64,000 nucleotides of DNA from Lactifluus volemus (taxonomy: Eukaryota; Basidiomycota; Agaricomycetes; Russulales; Russulaceae). Below, in pieces: positions 10,101-22,767 of this stretch; positions within the stretch are counted from its first letter, which is position 1; each line of letters opens with the position of its first letter. The stretch lies in NCBI GenBank assembly GCA_022376515.1, contig WTXI01000125.1, forward strand, positions 1 through 64,000. Reading direction: 5' to 3'. The translations under genes and the position numbers were made by a program. The notes below the pieces were generated by a model. That model was not told the DNA's origin. It worked only from the letters and a program-made list of their open reading frames with translations, and searched no databases.

Positions 10101-12719
10101 TCATTTAGAACATGTTGCTTTCGAGCAAGACCTCTTCATGAAATTTCGATCCCTGTTCGAGACGAAGTTCCTATTTTGGCTGGAAGTGCTTAGCATCAAG
10201 AGCAAAGTCAGCGTTGCTTCACCAGCATTGTCATCTCTGAATTCCTGGTTGCGGTCTGACCAAACGAAGGTATGTACATCGTATGATCGAGCATGACATG
10301 TAGTGACAATTGCGTGAAATCACACCAGCCTTCACAAACGGCGATGGAGAACTTTCTAGCATTTGTGAATGATGCGTCTTCGTTTGTGCGGTACTTCGGG
10401 ATGGCTATCGCCAGGAGCGCCCCGCACACATATATATCTGCGCTACCATTCGCACCATATTCTTCCCACATCGTCAAACATTACCTTGGCCAATTTCCTC
10501 GCACATTTTCCTTGGAACGCGGGCAGTTGACTCATTGGCCAACACTGGAAATGACGATTCCGGCACATAGCGAATCCGTCGAGTCTGTTGCATTCTCGCC
10601 TGATGGGCGGCTGATTGCCTCCGGCTCACGGGATTGCACGATTCGGGTGTGGGATGCCACAACTGGGGAGCTCGTGGTGGGTCCGTTTACTGGACACACT
10701 GATTGGGTGCTTTCTGTCGCATTCTCGCCAGACGGGCTGCGGATCGCATCTGGCTCGGTCGACGGTACGATTCGAGTGTGGGATACCGCAACTGGAGAGG
10801 TCGTATCAGGCCCATTCGTTGGACACACTAGTTGGGTCAGGTCTGTTGCAATCTCGCCAGATGGCCAGCGCATCACCTCGGGCTCGGGAGATGGCACCAT
10901 TCTGGTGTGGGATGTTGGAACAGGACGGGTCGTGGCTGGCCCCTTTACTGAACACACCAATGCGGTCAGATCTGTTACGTTCTCATCTGACGGGCAGCGC
11001 ATCGCTTCAGCCTCAGACGATCGCACGATTCGCGTGTGGGATGCCTTGACAGGGGATATTGTCGCAGGCCCGTTTATTGGTCATACCAATGCGATCAGAT
11101 CTGTTGCATTCTCGCCAGACGGAAACCGCATCGCTTCAGCCTCAGATGATCACACGATTCGTGTTTGGGATGCCGCAACAGGAGTGGTCATGGCGGGCCC
11201 ATTTACTGGTCACACAGATTGCGTCCAGTCTGCTGCATTTTCTCCTGACGGGCAGCTCATCGCTTCGGCCTCAGAGGATTGTACGATTCGCATGTGGGAT
11301 TCCACAACTGGAGAGGCTATAGCAGACCCGTTTACTGGACACCTCGATGAGGTGTATTCTGTTGCATTCTCCCCAGATGGCCAGCGCCTTGCCTCATCCT
11401 CATTCGATCGCACAGTTCGTGTGTGGGGTGACACAAGCAAGAAGGTCACAACAGGCCCGTTTACTGGACACACCGATTGGGTCACTTGGATTGCGTTCTC
11501 ACCAGACGGCCAGCGCATCGCTTCGGCTTCGCACGACCACAGAATTTGCGTGTGGAATGTCACGACAGGAGAGGTCGCCGCAGGGCCATTTACTGGACAC
11601 ACCGATCGGGTCAGATCCGTTGCATTCTCACCGGACGGGCGCCGCATTGCGTCGGCCTCGCGTGATGAAACAATTCGCATGTGGGATGCTACAACGGGAG
11701 AGGCAGTAACGGGCCCGTTTACTGGACACACAGATGGAGTCAACTGTGTTGCGTTTTCACCAGATGGGCATCTTGTTGCCTCGGCCTCGCATGATGACAC
11801 AGTTCGCGTGTGGGATGCCGCAACAGGGGAGGTCATAGCGGGCCCGTTTACTGGACACACAGATTCGGTCATGTCGGTGGCATTCTCGCCGGACGGGCAG
11901 CACATCGCCTCGGGATCAAAAGATTGCACGATCCGTGTGTGGGATGCTGAAAAAGGAGTGGTTATAGGAGACCCGTTCACTGGACACACTGATCTTGTTA
12001 CATCGGTTGCATTCTCTCCAGACGGGAAGCACATTGCTTCGGCCTCGTTCGATCACACAATTCGTGTGTGGGATACCACAACAGGAGAGGTCATAGCGAG
12101 CCCGTTTACTGGTCACTCCCTCCGAGTCTGGTCTGTTGCATTTTCACCAAACGGGCAGTGTATCGCCTCGACCTCGAATGATGGTACGATTCTCCTGTGG
12201 GATGTCGCAACAGGAGAGGTCATAGCTTCCCCATTTATTGGACACACTGATGAAGTGTTATGTGCTGCATTCTCACAAGATGGGAAGCGCATTGCCTCAG
12301 CCTCAGCAGATCACACAATTCGTATGTGGGATGCCCCATCAGGACTCGGAGAGGTAGCAAGCCCAATTCCTGGATTCACTCAGGCTATACCGGTCGACTC
12401 CGAACATGTTGCACTGTCACCGGACGGGCAGCACATCCGAGTCACAGCCTCACAAGATCGCACGGTTCGTGTGAAGAATGTCAGAATGGAGGATACTGAG
12501 AAGATCGATTTTATGAATGGGTTTTTGGTTAATAGTGATGGGTGGATGTGTGGCGAAGAGGGCGAACTTCTCTTATGGATTCCCCAGATTCACCGGTCAT
12601 ACTTTCATAGAGCTAACACAGTCTGGATTGCAGGCAAACAGGAAACTTGGCTTGATCTGTCAAACTTTGTACATGGATCGAATTGGACTACGGTACATGT
12701 TCATAGTTTATCTGGATAG
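7172..12719 (+). CDS. C2-helical-NACHT-WD40 NLR (copy 2), linker frameshift
   Basis: This is a STAND receptor of the kind that oligomerises when its WD40 sensor binds a ligand. Inferred exons: 7172-7286, 7341-7494, 7545-7651 (C2-like, LRAQNLPRLKTFLGKKRR), 7709-8111 (linker), a short exon near 8166-8215, 8287-8491, 8544-8678 (helical domain), 8735-10269 (NACHT; Walker A GQAGTGKSS, Walker B ILIVIDALDES) and 10329-12719 (14 WD40 repeats and conserved tail). The last intron (10270-10328) is phase 0. Compared with copy 3 the linker lacks 22 bp near 7922, giving a stop at 7978-7980 before NACHT. The rest has no lesion, so the break is recent, an assembly error, or bypassed by a shorter transcript. 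The in-frame ATG at 7172 is used because the start position of the minus-strand copies reads ACC here. Confidence 0.75.
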
Positions 12720-13340
12720 ACTCTGTTGTATGCACTGTTGTTCTCGAAAAAAGGTACTATAAAATACGACCTCTTCTACGGACGTCAATCCACGTTGCGG
12801 CTTAGCCGCGCTCAAGCAATCACGTGTTAGTATCCTCTTTTGGATACCATTTGCGTTTCTAGCAAGTCCAGGTCCGACATTTTCTTGTGTCACCCTGTGT
12901 GTCCCTGTTGCCTCCCATCTGCACATTATCAACGCACTCCAGCATCACTGACATGCTATCTATGTGTAACTCAACCACTCCGCAACCCGGTTCACTGCCC
13001 CACGCAGTGTCAGTCTTCATCCTCTGGCATGGAGAGCTCCAAGTCCTTCACACCCTCTGATGCGCTCTGAGTCTGTGTTGCCCTCAGTCAGTTAAGAATT
13101 GCATAGATCCCAACAAGCTGGACAACAAACCCACGCCATGTTGAAGGGCTACAAATACTAGAGTGACATGCATACATCGATGTTACTTCAGGCTTGCTTG
13201 CAACGCAAAGTGCGGGCGATATTCGACAGGAAATATCAAAAGTCCACGTGATTCCTTTTCCTTGCCAGTGTACAGGTCCGAATCGCCCATGCAGGAGTAT
13301 CACATCGCATACTAGTTATCGGTTATAGATTAAAATTTAT
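12720..13340. repeat. NLR 3'-flank repeat S, copy 2
   Basis: Second copy of the flank found after 849 and 22767. The minus-strand frame here (13088-13303) starts like the unit-3 copy but is frameshifted at a run of A bases next to codons for GKEK. No gene is called. Confidence 0.7.
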
Positions 13341-13459
13341 CACGAACGCCGGGGTAACTACAAAACGGCACTGGGGAGGCAACGAATGAACAACAATCAT
13401 GTTGCAGGCAATTCCCTCACTCACCGCATGCTTTATTCCTCTTACTCGTCTCTCCCATA

Positions 13460-14474
13460 TTGTGGTATCGGCGCACTGGCAGGAAGTCCGGACACGTGGA
13501 TGCCTCCTTCATACTAACCCTAACCCCCCTCTCTGGTCAGACCCGCTTTCTCCATTTTTCTCCCTCCATACACAATCGTCAAGGGCGAGCGCCCATGGCC
13601 GGTGGTGACCACAACTCCGTCCGGATACTCCGCGACTGTCTGTTCAAGCTGGAGCGTCTTGCGTGTGTCTTCACATGGTCAGAACTGCTTTCTCAATGGC
13701 TCGCTAAGCAGCCTCAACTTGCCGCGTTCGAACACGGCGGCTATCTGGATGACGACCGAATGCGCCTCGGCACCTAGGACGCGACCCTGATGGGCTGGTA
13801 TTACTGGTGCATCTCGCCTCGCGTGTTACGAGGGGCGGGAGAAATCACAGCCAATGGTGCTCTTGTATGATATGCGGTTTAGTGACGCTCACGGCGCAAT
13901 CTCTACGCGGCGTCAGTCTGAACCTCAAGTGCTTGACGCTTACACGTCAAAAACCCTGACTGAGTACAGTATCCGTCGACATCGCGTGTCCTCCGGGCGT
14001 TTGCTGATAATGCCCCAAACTTGACTTGCCTCGCCATCTACGAAGACATCGACTATGTACGTATCAGCGCATAAGTTGATCGACTCGCTCACGTAACCAC
14101 GGATGGTTTATTTGTGTAGCCTGGAGGGGAGAACAAGCACATATTACGCGTCATCAAGGACCATTTTACGACACTGCAGGTGTCCGTGTGGGCGCCTCTC
14201 CAACTACCACGTAGCACGAGACGAAGACGGGTACACCTCATCCTCGTCGGGCTTCTCGATCGACTCGTGCACGAAAGAAGAGATGTACTCGTTTGATAAG
14301 ACGGAGCGTTATGCGCTTGTCATGTCCGACGCAGTAATCTCGCTGCCCGTGTTCATCTCGTTCCTTAAAGGCCATGCTAGTTTGGTCGAGCGGGCCGGCG
14401 GAACAGGATCCAGCGAACCACGACCGTTCAACGCACGCGGGTTTCGATTGGTCTATCTGAGCGAGGATATGTAG
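13460..14474 (+). pseudogene. decayed F-box/LRR-like gene fragment W
   Basis: I see coding-like blocks in order. The first is a frame ending at 13777 with LFKLERLACVFTWSELL and QLAAFEHGGY. A broken stretch at 13790-14040 follows, then a last exon whose frame ends at 14474 with SSGFSIDSCTKEEMYSFD and RGFRLVYLSEDM. The same blocks, inverted, lie at 55128-56309, where different indels are found. The hydrophobic leucine-spaced style resembles the C-terminal part of agaricomycete F-box/LRR-like proteins, but no F-box is visible, so that family is inference. The TTAGGG-like motif near 13520 is part of the coding frame. Confidence 0.5.
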
Positions 14475-14662
14475 ACCGGGATCGGCCGATAGATCTATTC
14501 GTGACGAACTTCCCGCACGGACCGCCTCTGGCCGGGTGATTCGTATTCGATTGGGCCGCCTCCGAGTCACAGCCGTAAGTCAATTCAATAAATGTGATAC
14601 CACTATCATTACCTTCCATTATCACAATTTTTTCTTTGGTTACCGGTGATCAGGTCGTTATC

Positions 14663-14990
14663 TTAGTTGTCTTCCTCTACAGTAGAATTTCCAATTGTAT
14701 AGACACATAGTCTGATACCGGAAGGATGGTTTGTAATATAGTACTCAATACCACTTCTCTTCTCCTGGAATGCCATGGACTGCCAGTGGGAAGAGCTAAA
14801 GCCCACCGAGAAAGCCGGAGATGGTGATACACCGTTCTCACCTATCATGCGATCATGGGACCTAAAACAAAAGGCGACGAAAACTTACTGAACCAAGGAT
14901 TGTCAACCGACTCACCCAACAGCTCGAACCACAAGTCGTCTCGTTTGAGAGGATATACCCATGGAAGAAAGGCTTTTCAGACGAACAAGT
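14663..14990 (-). other. possible exon fragment of unknown gene
   Basis: The minus strand has an open stretch from about 14985 (FLPWVYPLKRDDLWFELLG, then VDNPWFSKFSSPFVLGPMIA) followed after a short gap by a frame at 14663-14848. Composition looks coding, but no start, family or complete exon set can be set out. This 14.6-15.1 kb stretch is not found in the other array units. Confidence 0.25.
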
Positions 14991-15090
14991 CTGTTATCTC
15001 TACCTAACAACTTGTGAAAAATGCCACAAATGCCCGCATTTCGATTGCAATATCTGAACACGCAACTAACATTCTACTCAGCTTGCATGA

Positions 15091-16460
15091 TCACCATGCC
15101 AGCTGAGCCGCAGAGCCAGGAGCAGTGCACGTCCAGGTCACCTCGTCGCTGCGACTCACCATGAATCCATTCTCGCTCGCAGCCACGAATGCGTGTTCAA
15201 CAATTTTGACCGAATTTTCTCTTTCAACTGGTGCCGAGTCGGACTCTAGCGCAGCCAACAATAAGTGAGGCCAGACTGTGGGCACAGCATCGTCATTGGG
15301 GCGGTGAGATAGCTATTCAAACAATATCTCAATATTTTTTCCACAGACCGCCATAGTGAAACAAGTGACGTACCTGAACGGACGTGCCCTCCCCAGGAGC
15401 AGTCTCTGTCTCAAGTGCCATCGTCCCGCGCGAGGGGCCACCAGACATGATGTGACGTATTTCCCATAGCTCATCATCACGCAGTACACCGAGATAGAAT
15501 CCATCGTCATTAGCTGCTCGGCCGGTGAGCACACTCTTCTCGATAGCGGAAATGAGGAGCGTAGTCAGGTTCACGTTATCGAGCTCATTGACGAGATTAC
15601 CCTCTGACCTGCATAAAGAAATGAGCGCATATAATTCTTATGTAGGCTACCATCGAAGAAAATGGACACACCGAGTCACTTTGAGTGGCTCCGTGATGGC
15701 GCGTAGCCCATGAAATGTCGTCTGTAAGGTTGGCCGTGGACCAGCCGAAAGAGCGATCCCAACGGCACCAGAAGAGTTTACTGAGCCATCATAGAGAAGT
15801 ATATAACGTCTTCCCGTCGCGAAGGGCGTGGAAGAGCCAAAAAGGCCTAGCTTTGAAGAGAATATTAGTGCGGGATGCCGCGCAACACGCGTAAAGGAGA
15901 GCGGACCTTGGTCGCATGTGGAAAAGAGGAAAGTGATTTAGTGAGGCCCGTTATCTGTGAGGGTGGTGATTGTATGCACGTCCTTTCTTCTATGGCTTGA
16001 CAGAGTTATCGCACAACGGGACGAGTGGAAGGGATGCACGTACCTAAGTCCCCGTGGCGCTAAGGGCAAGATGTCGCCTTCTGGGCTACGACTCCATATT
16101 TTTTCCCAATCCACGCTCTCCGTCAACCCAACTTGTACGCGTTGAACAACCTCCTCCTTTCCCTTGTTCCTCATGGCATGCCATCCCCCGAATTGCGTCT
16201 CTGGTCTCCCGGGTATGTCGCTACGAAATGGCGTCGCGTCCTCTTTACGAAAAAAAAAACGGCAACGAGCAGGCAATGGGAGCGTTGGAGTGGCTAGCTG
16301 TGGATAGGCATCCGACGCTGCCAAACGAAGAGAAAGGTGGAAGCGCGGTGACGAGAGATGGGAGTGATGAGAGAGGTGTATTTGTGGAGATCGTGAAGAG
16401 GAGCGGATGAGCGGCGAGCTCTGCTGGAGGATGCGGATAGAGGACGCGCTTCGGCCTTCG
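15091..16460 (-). pseudogene. FIST-domain protein, decayed copy b
   Basis: Collinear with the intact gene at 24442-25868. The N-terminal FIST segment (LLFTISTN) is in one frame. It runs into a ten-base homopolymer at 16248-16257 that shifts it to a stop; the intact copy has six bases there. An 8-bp deletion in the second exon, just after TLTDN, ends the other frame with PH and a stop at 15938. The last exon has lost six codons in frame but ends normally. No start ATG equivalent to 25868 is present. It is a pseudogene duplicated with NLR copy 2. Confidence 0.75.
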
Positions 16461-17192
16461 GGTTTCAAGCGTCAAGCCTTTCGATGAAATAATAAAATCT
16501 TTCTGACAGTAAGTATATGATAGAATGATGATGCGCGGAAAAGGCTGCGGTGAAGTAGCACCCGCGCGCTTGAAGCCATGCACGCCATTACAGTACGCTA
16601 TTCATTCTTGGCCATGCAAGTGGCTAGTAATGTTTTTCTTTCTACGGTGATTTGAGTGCCTTTCAATACATCTCTGACCTCTAATAACCTAGTGGTTAAG
16701 TATATGGTATGGGTGTTAAGGTAAAAGCTCTGAAGGTTGTGTGACTTGAAACTGATTTGGCGGATGAGTCGACAGGTGATCGAAAGTGCATGCTGTAAGA
16801 GCGGAAAGTGGGTTTACTAGGAACGGACAACCGAAATACTGGCACAAATTGTCACCTCGAAGCCAAAGCAACAGAGCGCGATCCAACACCCATTTTAAAT
16901 TTACCCGCTTTTCACTGCCAGGATGCGACATTGGGGAATGGGAAAGCCAACGACGGCAAGTCGACAACAAGGCCAGGTTTTCAACTTACGCCATCATAAT
17001 ATGCCTCGAGTCAGACGGACGAGCACCAGGACAGTGCGCTCAACAACACCTGACTGATGTTTGTTATTGTTGTTAGAGAAGCGCCGTCAGTCCGCCCTGA
17101 TCTCTCATATCACCTCCTACCTTCCGGGTCTTACCTGTATCTCAGCTCAAGGGATACTACATTTTCATACACTCAGATGAGCACAAATTTGT

Positions 17193-20100
17193 ATGCCAAC
17201 GTCTCTCACCCGATGTCCTTTTGTTAATCATTACTGTAGGCCAGGTGTAACGTCAATCAGTCGCCCTCAACCCAGCGAAATCCAACCAGGATTACTGAAG
17301 GTGACTGGTACGTATCTCTATGATCACCCTCAGACAAGTAGCAAACATCTGTCCCCTTCCAGTACTCAGAGCTCAAAATCTACCCCGTCTCAAGACCTTC
17401 CTTGGGAAGAAAAGACGATTTCATGTCACTGTGACCTATGATGAGAGAACATGGGAATCGAGATCTGTGCGGAGCATGGCTCAGCGCGTAGAGTGGAACG
17501 AGATAGTCGACGCATTGTGAGAAATGACACATCTTTATTCCTATACAAAACTGAGGTCTCCCGCAGTGCCGTACAACCACTGTCACGCATTGGAGTGTCT
17601 GTTTATGCGAAGAAGACCATGACGAGAGACATTCTTGTTGGAAGGCAAGAGATAGTCTGTGAACCACGACATGGTTCGTCTGTTTCTTAGAATTGTTTCT
17701 GATCCATCTTGCTGAGCATGCTATATATAGAAGTCGATATTGATTTCACCAGTGCCGATGGGCCCGATATACATTCAACGGAATCGAACACATTCTCCCT
17801 AACGATCACCATATCAGCGGACACAGGTCCCTCTTTGACTGGGGTAGTCAACACTCCTAGCCCTACGGTGGCTCATATCCCTGTTGCTGAAGGAAGTGCT
17901 GTACGTTTTACTGTCCTAGCCAACGCTGAAGCCATGCAACTCACGTCGTTTACCGCGCCTGTGTTTCCGTTATCTCAGAGGGGTGATCTTCCCATTGAGA
18001 GCGGTACTCCTGTGCGACCAGTAACGCTGAATGAGACAGAGACTTCACGTGCTACTCTCTGTCGCGCCGAGGAAGCTATTAATACTATGAATACTATAAA
18101 AACGTGGGAAAGCGCTGTGAACGTCATCAAATGGGTGATGGATACCGTCAGTCCAATCGCAGCAGTATGACCAGCATTGACTCTTATTCATTCGTTCTGA
18201 GCTAATTTTCAATCTTCAGCTGAATCCATATGCAAATCTAGCATGGAGTCTGCTCTCGAAGATCCCCAAGGTTTGTCCCCTTGCTATCTCCGTTATCAGA
18301 GTATCTGGAATATTCATCGTTTTTTCTTTCATCCCACTAGACTTTGATACAACAGGTTCAGCGTGATGACAACATCCAAACACTGCTTGAGGCGATACGC
18401 GATGCGTTCGAATTTACAGAAGAGGCTGACACTCTAAGGAACCTCACGCCGGAGTCTAGGCAGGCGACAATCCTCGGGGAGATGCTGGAATGCGTCTCTG
18501 AATGTGCCAAATTCATCAGCTCGTACGCGGAGGATGTCAAAATTGGTACGTCCTGTTGACCTCTCTCGTTGGTGAGAATTAAACATGTGATCTGTAGGAA
18601 AGCGTACCTTGAAGCATATTGTAGGCCAGGTTGATGGGAATATAGACCAGTATCGCACGAACCTCGTCCGACTGCGAGACAATTTCCTTGCTCGTGCTGC
18701 TGTCACGACAGAGATTGCTGTGCTAGAAGCTGGTGCGTGCTTACGGTGAAAAGGTTGTCGGATTGCCAACCTGACAAGTGGGACACAGAACTGGATATGA
18801 GAATTAGAGAATTGCCTTACAAGGGAGGATGGCGAATCGGAGATGAGAGGCGCTGTCTTCCAGGCACACGAGAAGATTTCCTGGACCATATTGTCAAGTG
18901 GGTCGAGAATCCTGAATCTCAACGTGGGCTCGTCCTCCTTGGGCAGGCAGGCACGGGAAAGTCGTCGATCGCGCATGAAGTTGCGCGTCATTTCGACAAG
19001 ATGTGTCTCGGCTCCTACTTTGCCTTTCTGAGGAAGGAGCAGTCCAAAGACGATGTTTACCAGCTCTTCACGACGCTCAGTCGAGACCTCTCCTATCGAA
19101 ACCGTGCGTTCAAAGTGGCTCTCGGGAGGGTCCTTAAGGAGAATCCATCTCTTTGTGGCACCCGGGACTATCGTATGCTTTTCGAATCCCTCCTCCTCGA
19201 ACCGCTCAAGAATCTGTCACTTCCCGGCCCTATCCTTATCGTTATCGATGCACTGGATGAGAGTGGTGATGCGATTGGCCGAATCGGTATTCACACATTT
19301 ATCGCCGAATATCTCGAAAAGCTACCAGCCGAATTCCGTGTACTTGTCACGTCGAGGCTAGAAGGTGGGATCGAATATGCGTTCGCACAAGCATCATCTG
19401 TCGATACGCTCTATATGGATGACGCAAAATTGGCTGCCAAGACAGAGCAAGATATTCGGATGTACCTTCAGAAGAAGCTTCCTCCGGAGGTATTTAGGGT
19501 CCATGGTGCCGAACTAGCCAAGGCGGCAGAGGGCTTGTTCCAGTGGGCAGCCGTTGCAAGTGGATTCATAAATAGCCCTCCTGCTAGCTTTGGGTTTAGC
19601 GAGAAGAAGTGCGTACAGCGGCTGTTAGGACACTCTCGAGATCGGAATGGACGAGATCCGCTAGACAAGCTATATGAAGAAGTTCTCGAAGGGTACTTCA
19701 AGCCGCATGAAGCACAGGTCCTATTTCGTTCGGTCATGGGACAGCTCTTTGCTGCTATCGAGCCACTATCACTTCATTCCTTGATTGCTCTGCGTCGTCA
19801 CGCCCCCATTGATGATCCCGAGGATTCTCGCCCAGTCATCGAAATGCTTCGCTACCTCGGCTCACTGCTGAGTAACGTGGCGTCATCTGATCGAACGCGT
19901 CCGATCGTCCCACTCCACACGTCATTCCGTGACTTTCTCACGAATAGAAAGAGCAACGAATTCTATGTTGACCTTAGGAATTCCCACCGTGAACTAGCAC
20001 ATTCGTGCGTTGGCCTAATGCTGGATAGTCTCAAGTTCAACATTTGCGAACTGGAATCGTCATATGTTGGGAACAGCGATGTTCCAGACCTTGAATCACG

Positions 20101-22767
20101 AATTTCCAAACACATTCCACCTGGATTATCGTATGCCTGCGTCTTCTGGGACGATCATTTAGGACATGTTGCTTTCGAGCATGACCTCTTTATGAAACTT
20201 GGATCCCTGTTCGAGACGAAGTTCCTATTTTGGCTGGAAGTGCTTAGCATCAAGAGCAAAGTCAGCGTTGCTTCACCAGCATTGTCATGTCTGAATTCCT
20301 GGTTGCGGTCTGACCAAACGAAGGTATGTACATTGTATAATCGAGCATGGCATGTAGTGACAATTGTGTAAAATCACAGCAGCCTTCACAAACGGAGATG
20401 AAGAACTTTCTAGCATTTGTGAATGATGCGTCTTCGTTTGTGCGGTACTTCGGGATGGCTATTGCCAGGAGCGCCCCGCATATATATATATCTGCGCTGC
20501 CATTCGCACCATCTTCTTCCCATATCGTCAAACGTTACCTTGGCCAATTTCCTCACACATTTTCCTTGGAACGCGGGCAGTTGACCCATTGGCCAGCTCT
20601 CGAAATGACGATTCCGGCACATAGCGAATCAGTCGAGTCTGTTGCATTTTCGCCCGATGGGCAGCTGATTGCCTCCGGCTCACATGATTGCACGATTCGG
20701 GTGTGGGATGCCACCACTGGGGAGCTCATAGTGGGTCCGTTTACTGGACACACTGATTTGGTGCTTTCTGTCGCATTCTCGCCAGACGGGCTGCGCATCG
20801 CATCTGGCTCGGAGGATGGTACGATTCGAGTGTGGGATGCCGCAACTGGAGAGGTCGTAGCAGGCCCATTCGTTGGACACACCAATTGGGTCAAGTCTGT
20901 TGCATTCTCGCCAGACGGCCAGCGCATCACCTCAGGCTCGGGAGATCGCACCATTCTGGTGTGGGATGTTACAACAGGACGGGTCGTGGCTGGCCCGTTT
21001 ACTGGACACACCAGCGCGGTCGGATCTGTTATGTTCTCATCTGACGGGCAGCGCATCGCTTCCGCCTCAAACGATCGCACGATTCGCGTGTGGGATGCAT
21101 TGACAGGGGATATTGTAGCAGGACCCTTTATTGGTCACACTGACATCGTCAAATCTGTCGCATTCTCGCCAGATGGAAAGCGCATCGCTTCAGCTTCGGA
21201 TGATCACACGATTCGTGTGTGGGATGCTGCAACAGGAGAGGTCATGGCGGGCCCATTTACTGGACACATAGATTGCGTCAACTCTGCTGCATTTTCCCCT
21301 GACGGGAAGCTCATCGCTTCGGCCTCAGACGATTCTATGATTCGAGTGTGGGATGCCACAACTGGAGAGGCTGTAGCAGACCAATTTACTGGACACCTTG
21401 ATCATGTGTCTTCTGTTGCATTCTCCCCAGATGGCCACCGCCTTGCCTCGGCCTCATTCGATCGCACAGTTCGTGTGTGGGGTGTCGCAACCAAGGAGGT
21501 CACAACGGGCCCGTTTACTGGACACGCCGGTTGGGTCGCTTGGATTGCGTTCTCACCAGACGGCCAGCGCATCGCCTCGGCTTCGCACGATCACAGAATT
21601 TGTGTCTGGGATGTCACGACAGGAGAGGTCACCGCAGGGCCATTTACTGGACACACCGATCGGGTCAGATCCGTTGCATTCTCACCGGACGGGCGGCGCA
21701 TTGCGTCGGCCTCCCGTGATCACACAATTCGCATGTGGGATGCCACAACAGGAGAGGCAGTAACGGGCCCGTTTACTGGACACACAGATGCAGTCAACTG
21801 TGTTGCATTTTCACCAGATGGGCATCTTGTTGCCTCGGCCTCGCATGATGACACAGTTCGCGTGTGGGATGCCGCAACAGGGGAGGTCATAGCGGGCCCG
21901 TTTACTGGACACACAGATTTGGTCATGTCGGTGGCATTCTCGCAAGACGGGCAGCACATTGCCTCGGGATCAAAAGATTTCACGATTCGTGTGTGGGATG
22001 CTGCAACAGGAGTGGTTATAGGAGACCCGTTTACTGGACACACTGATATTGTTACATCTGTTGCATTCTCTCCAGACGGGAAGCACATTGTTTCGGCCTC
22101 GATTGATCACACGATTCGTGTGTGGGATACCGCAATAGGCGAGGTCATAGTGGGCCCGTTTACTGGACACACCCTCCGACTCTGGTCTGTTGCATTTTCA
22201 CCAAACGGGCAGTGCATCGCCTCGACCTCGGGTGATCGTACGATTCGCCTGTGGGATGTCGCAACAGGAGAGGTCATAGCTTCCCCATTTATTGGACACA
22301 CTGATGAAGTGTTATGTGCTGCATTCTCACCAGATGGGAAGCACATAGCCTCAGCCTCAGCAGATCGCACAATTCGCCTGTGGGATGCCCCATCAGCACT
22401 CAGAGAGGCAGCAAGCCCAATTCCTGGATACACTACATCGGTCAACTCCTTGCATGGTGCACTCGCACCGGATGGGCAGCACATCCAAGTCATGTCCTCG
22501 CAAGGTCGCACGGTTCATGCGAAGAGGGTTAGAATGGAAGATACTGAGATGATCGACTTGATGAACGATTTTTTGGTTAATAGTGATGGATGGTTGTGTG
22601 GCGAAGAGGGTGAACTTCTGTTATGGATTCCCCAGATTCACCGGTCATACTTTCGTAGAGCTAATACAGTCTGGATTGCAGGCAGCCACGAAACTTGGCT
22701 TGATTTGTCAAACTTTGTACATGGATCGAATTGGACTACGGTACATGTTCATAGTTTATCTGGATAG
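17193..22767 (+). CDS. C2-helical-NACHT-WD40 NLR (copy 3), intact
   Basis: This is the cleanest plus-strand receptor. Exons: 17193-17307, 17363-17516, 17567-17673, 17731-18164, 18220-18270, 18341-18545, 18598-18732, 18789-20323, 20383-22767. All introns are GT-AG, 50-70 bp, and phases agree, giving 1706 aa. A C2-like domain covers about residues 37-125 and lacks the acidic calcium-binding loops of classical C2. A Ser/Thr/Pro-rich linker follows. A helical region (about 270-400, LNPYANLAWSLLSKIPK then RLRDNFLARAAV) may be a HeLo/MLKL-like executioner bundle, which is inference. NACHT has Walker A GQAGTGKSS near residue 452 and Walker B ILIVIDALDES. Fourteen WD40 repeats start near residue 995, followed by a tail with LCGEEGELLLWIPQ and LDLSNFVHGSNW. 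Likely role: cytosolic non-self or heterokaryon-incompatibility sensor of the HET-E/NWD type. The ATG at 17193 is chosen because the minus-clade start position reads ATC here. Confidence 0.9.

Noticed and set aside
11210..12034. Long antisense open frame of 274 codons within the WD40 repeats of copy 2
   Set aside because: Similar antisense frames appear in every NLR copy. They follow from the periodic codon pattern of the WD40 repeats and have no independent start, splice or domain support.
10560..12350. Direct repeats of about 129 bp resembling a satellite or CRISPR-like array
   Set aside because: They are WD40-coding repeats of 43 codons, open throughout and with the expected amino-acid pattern.
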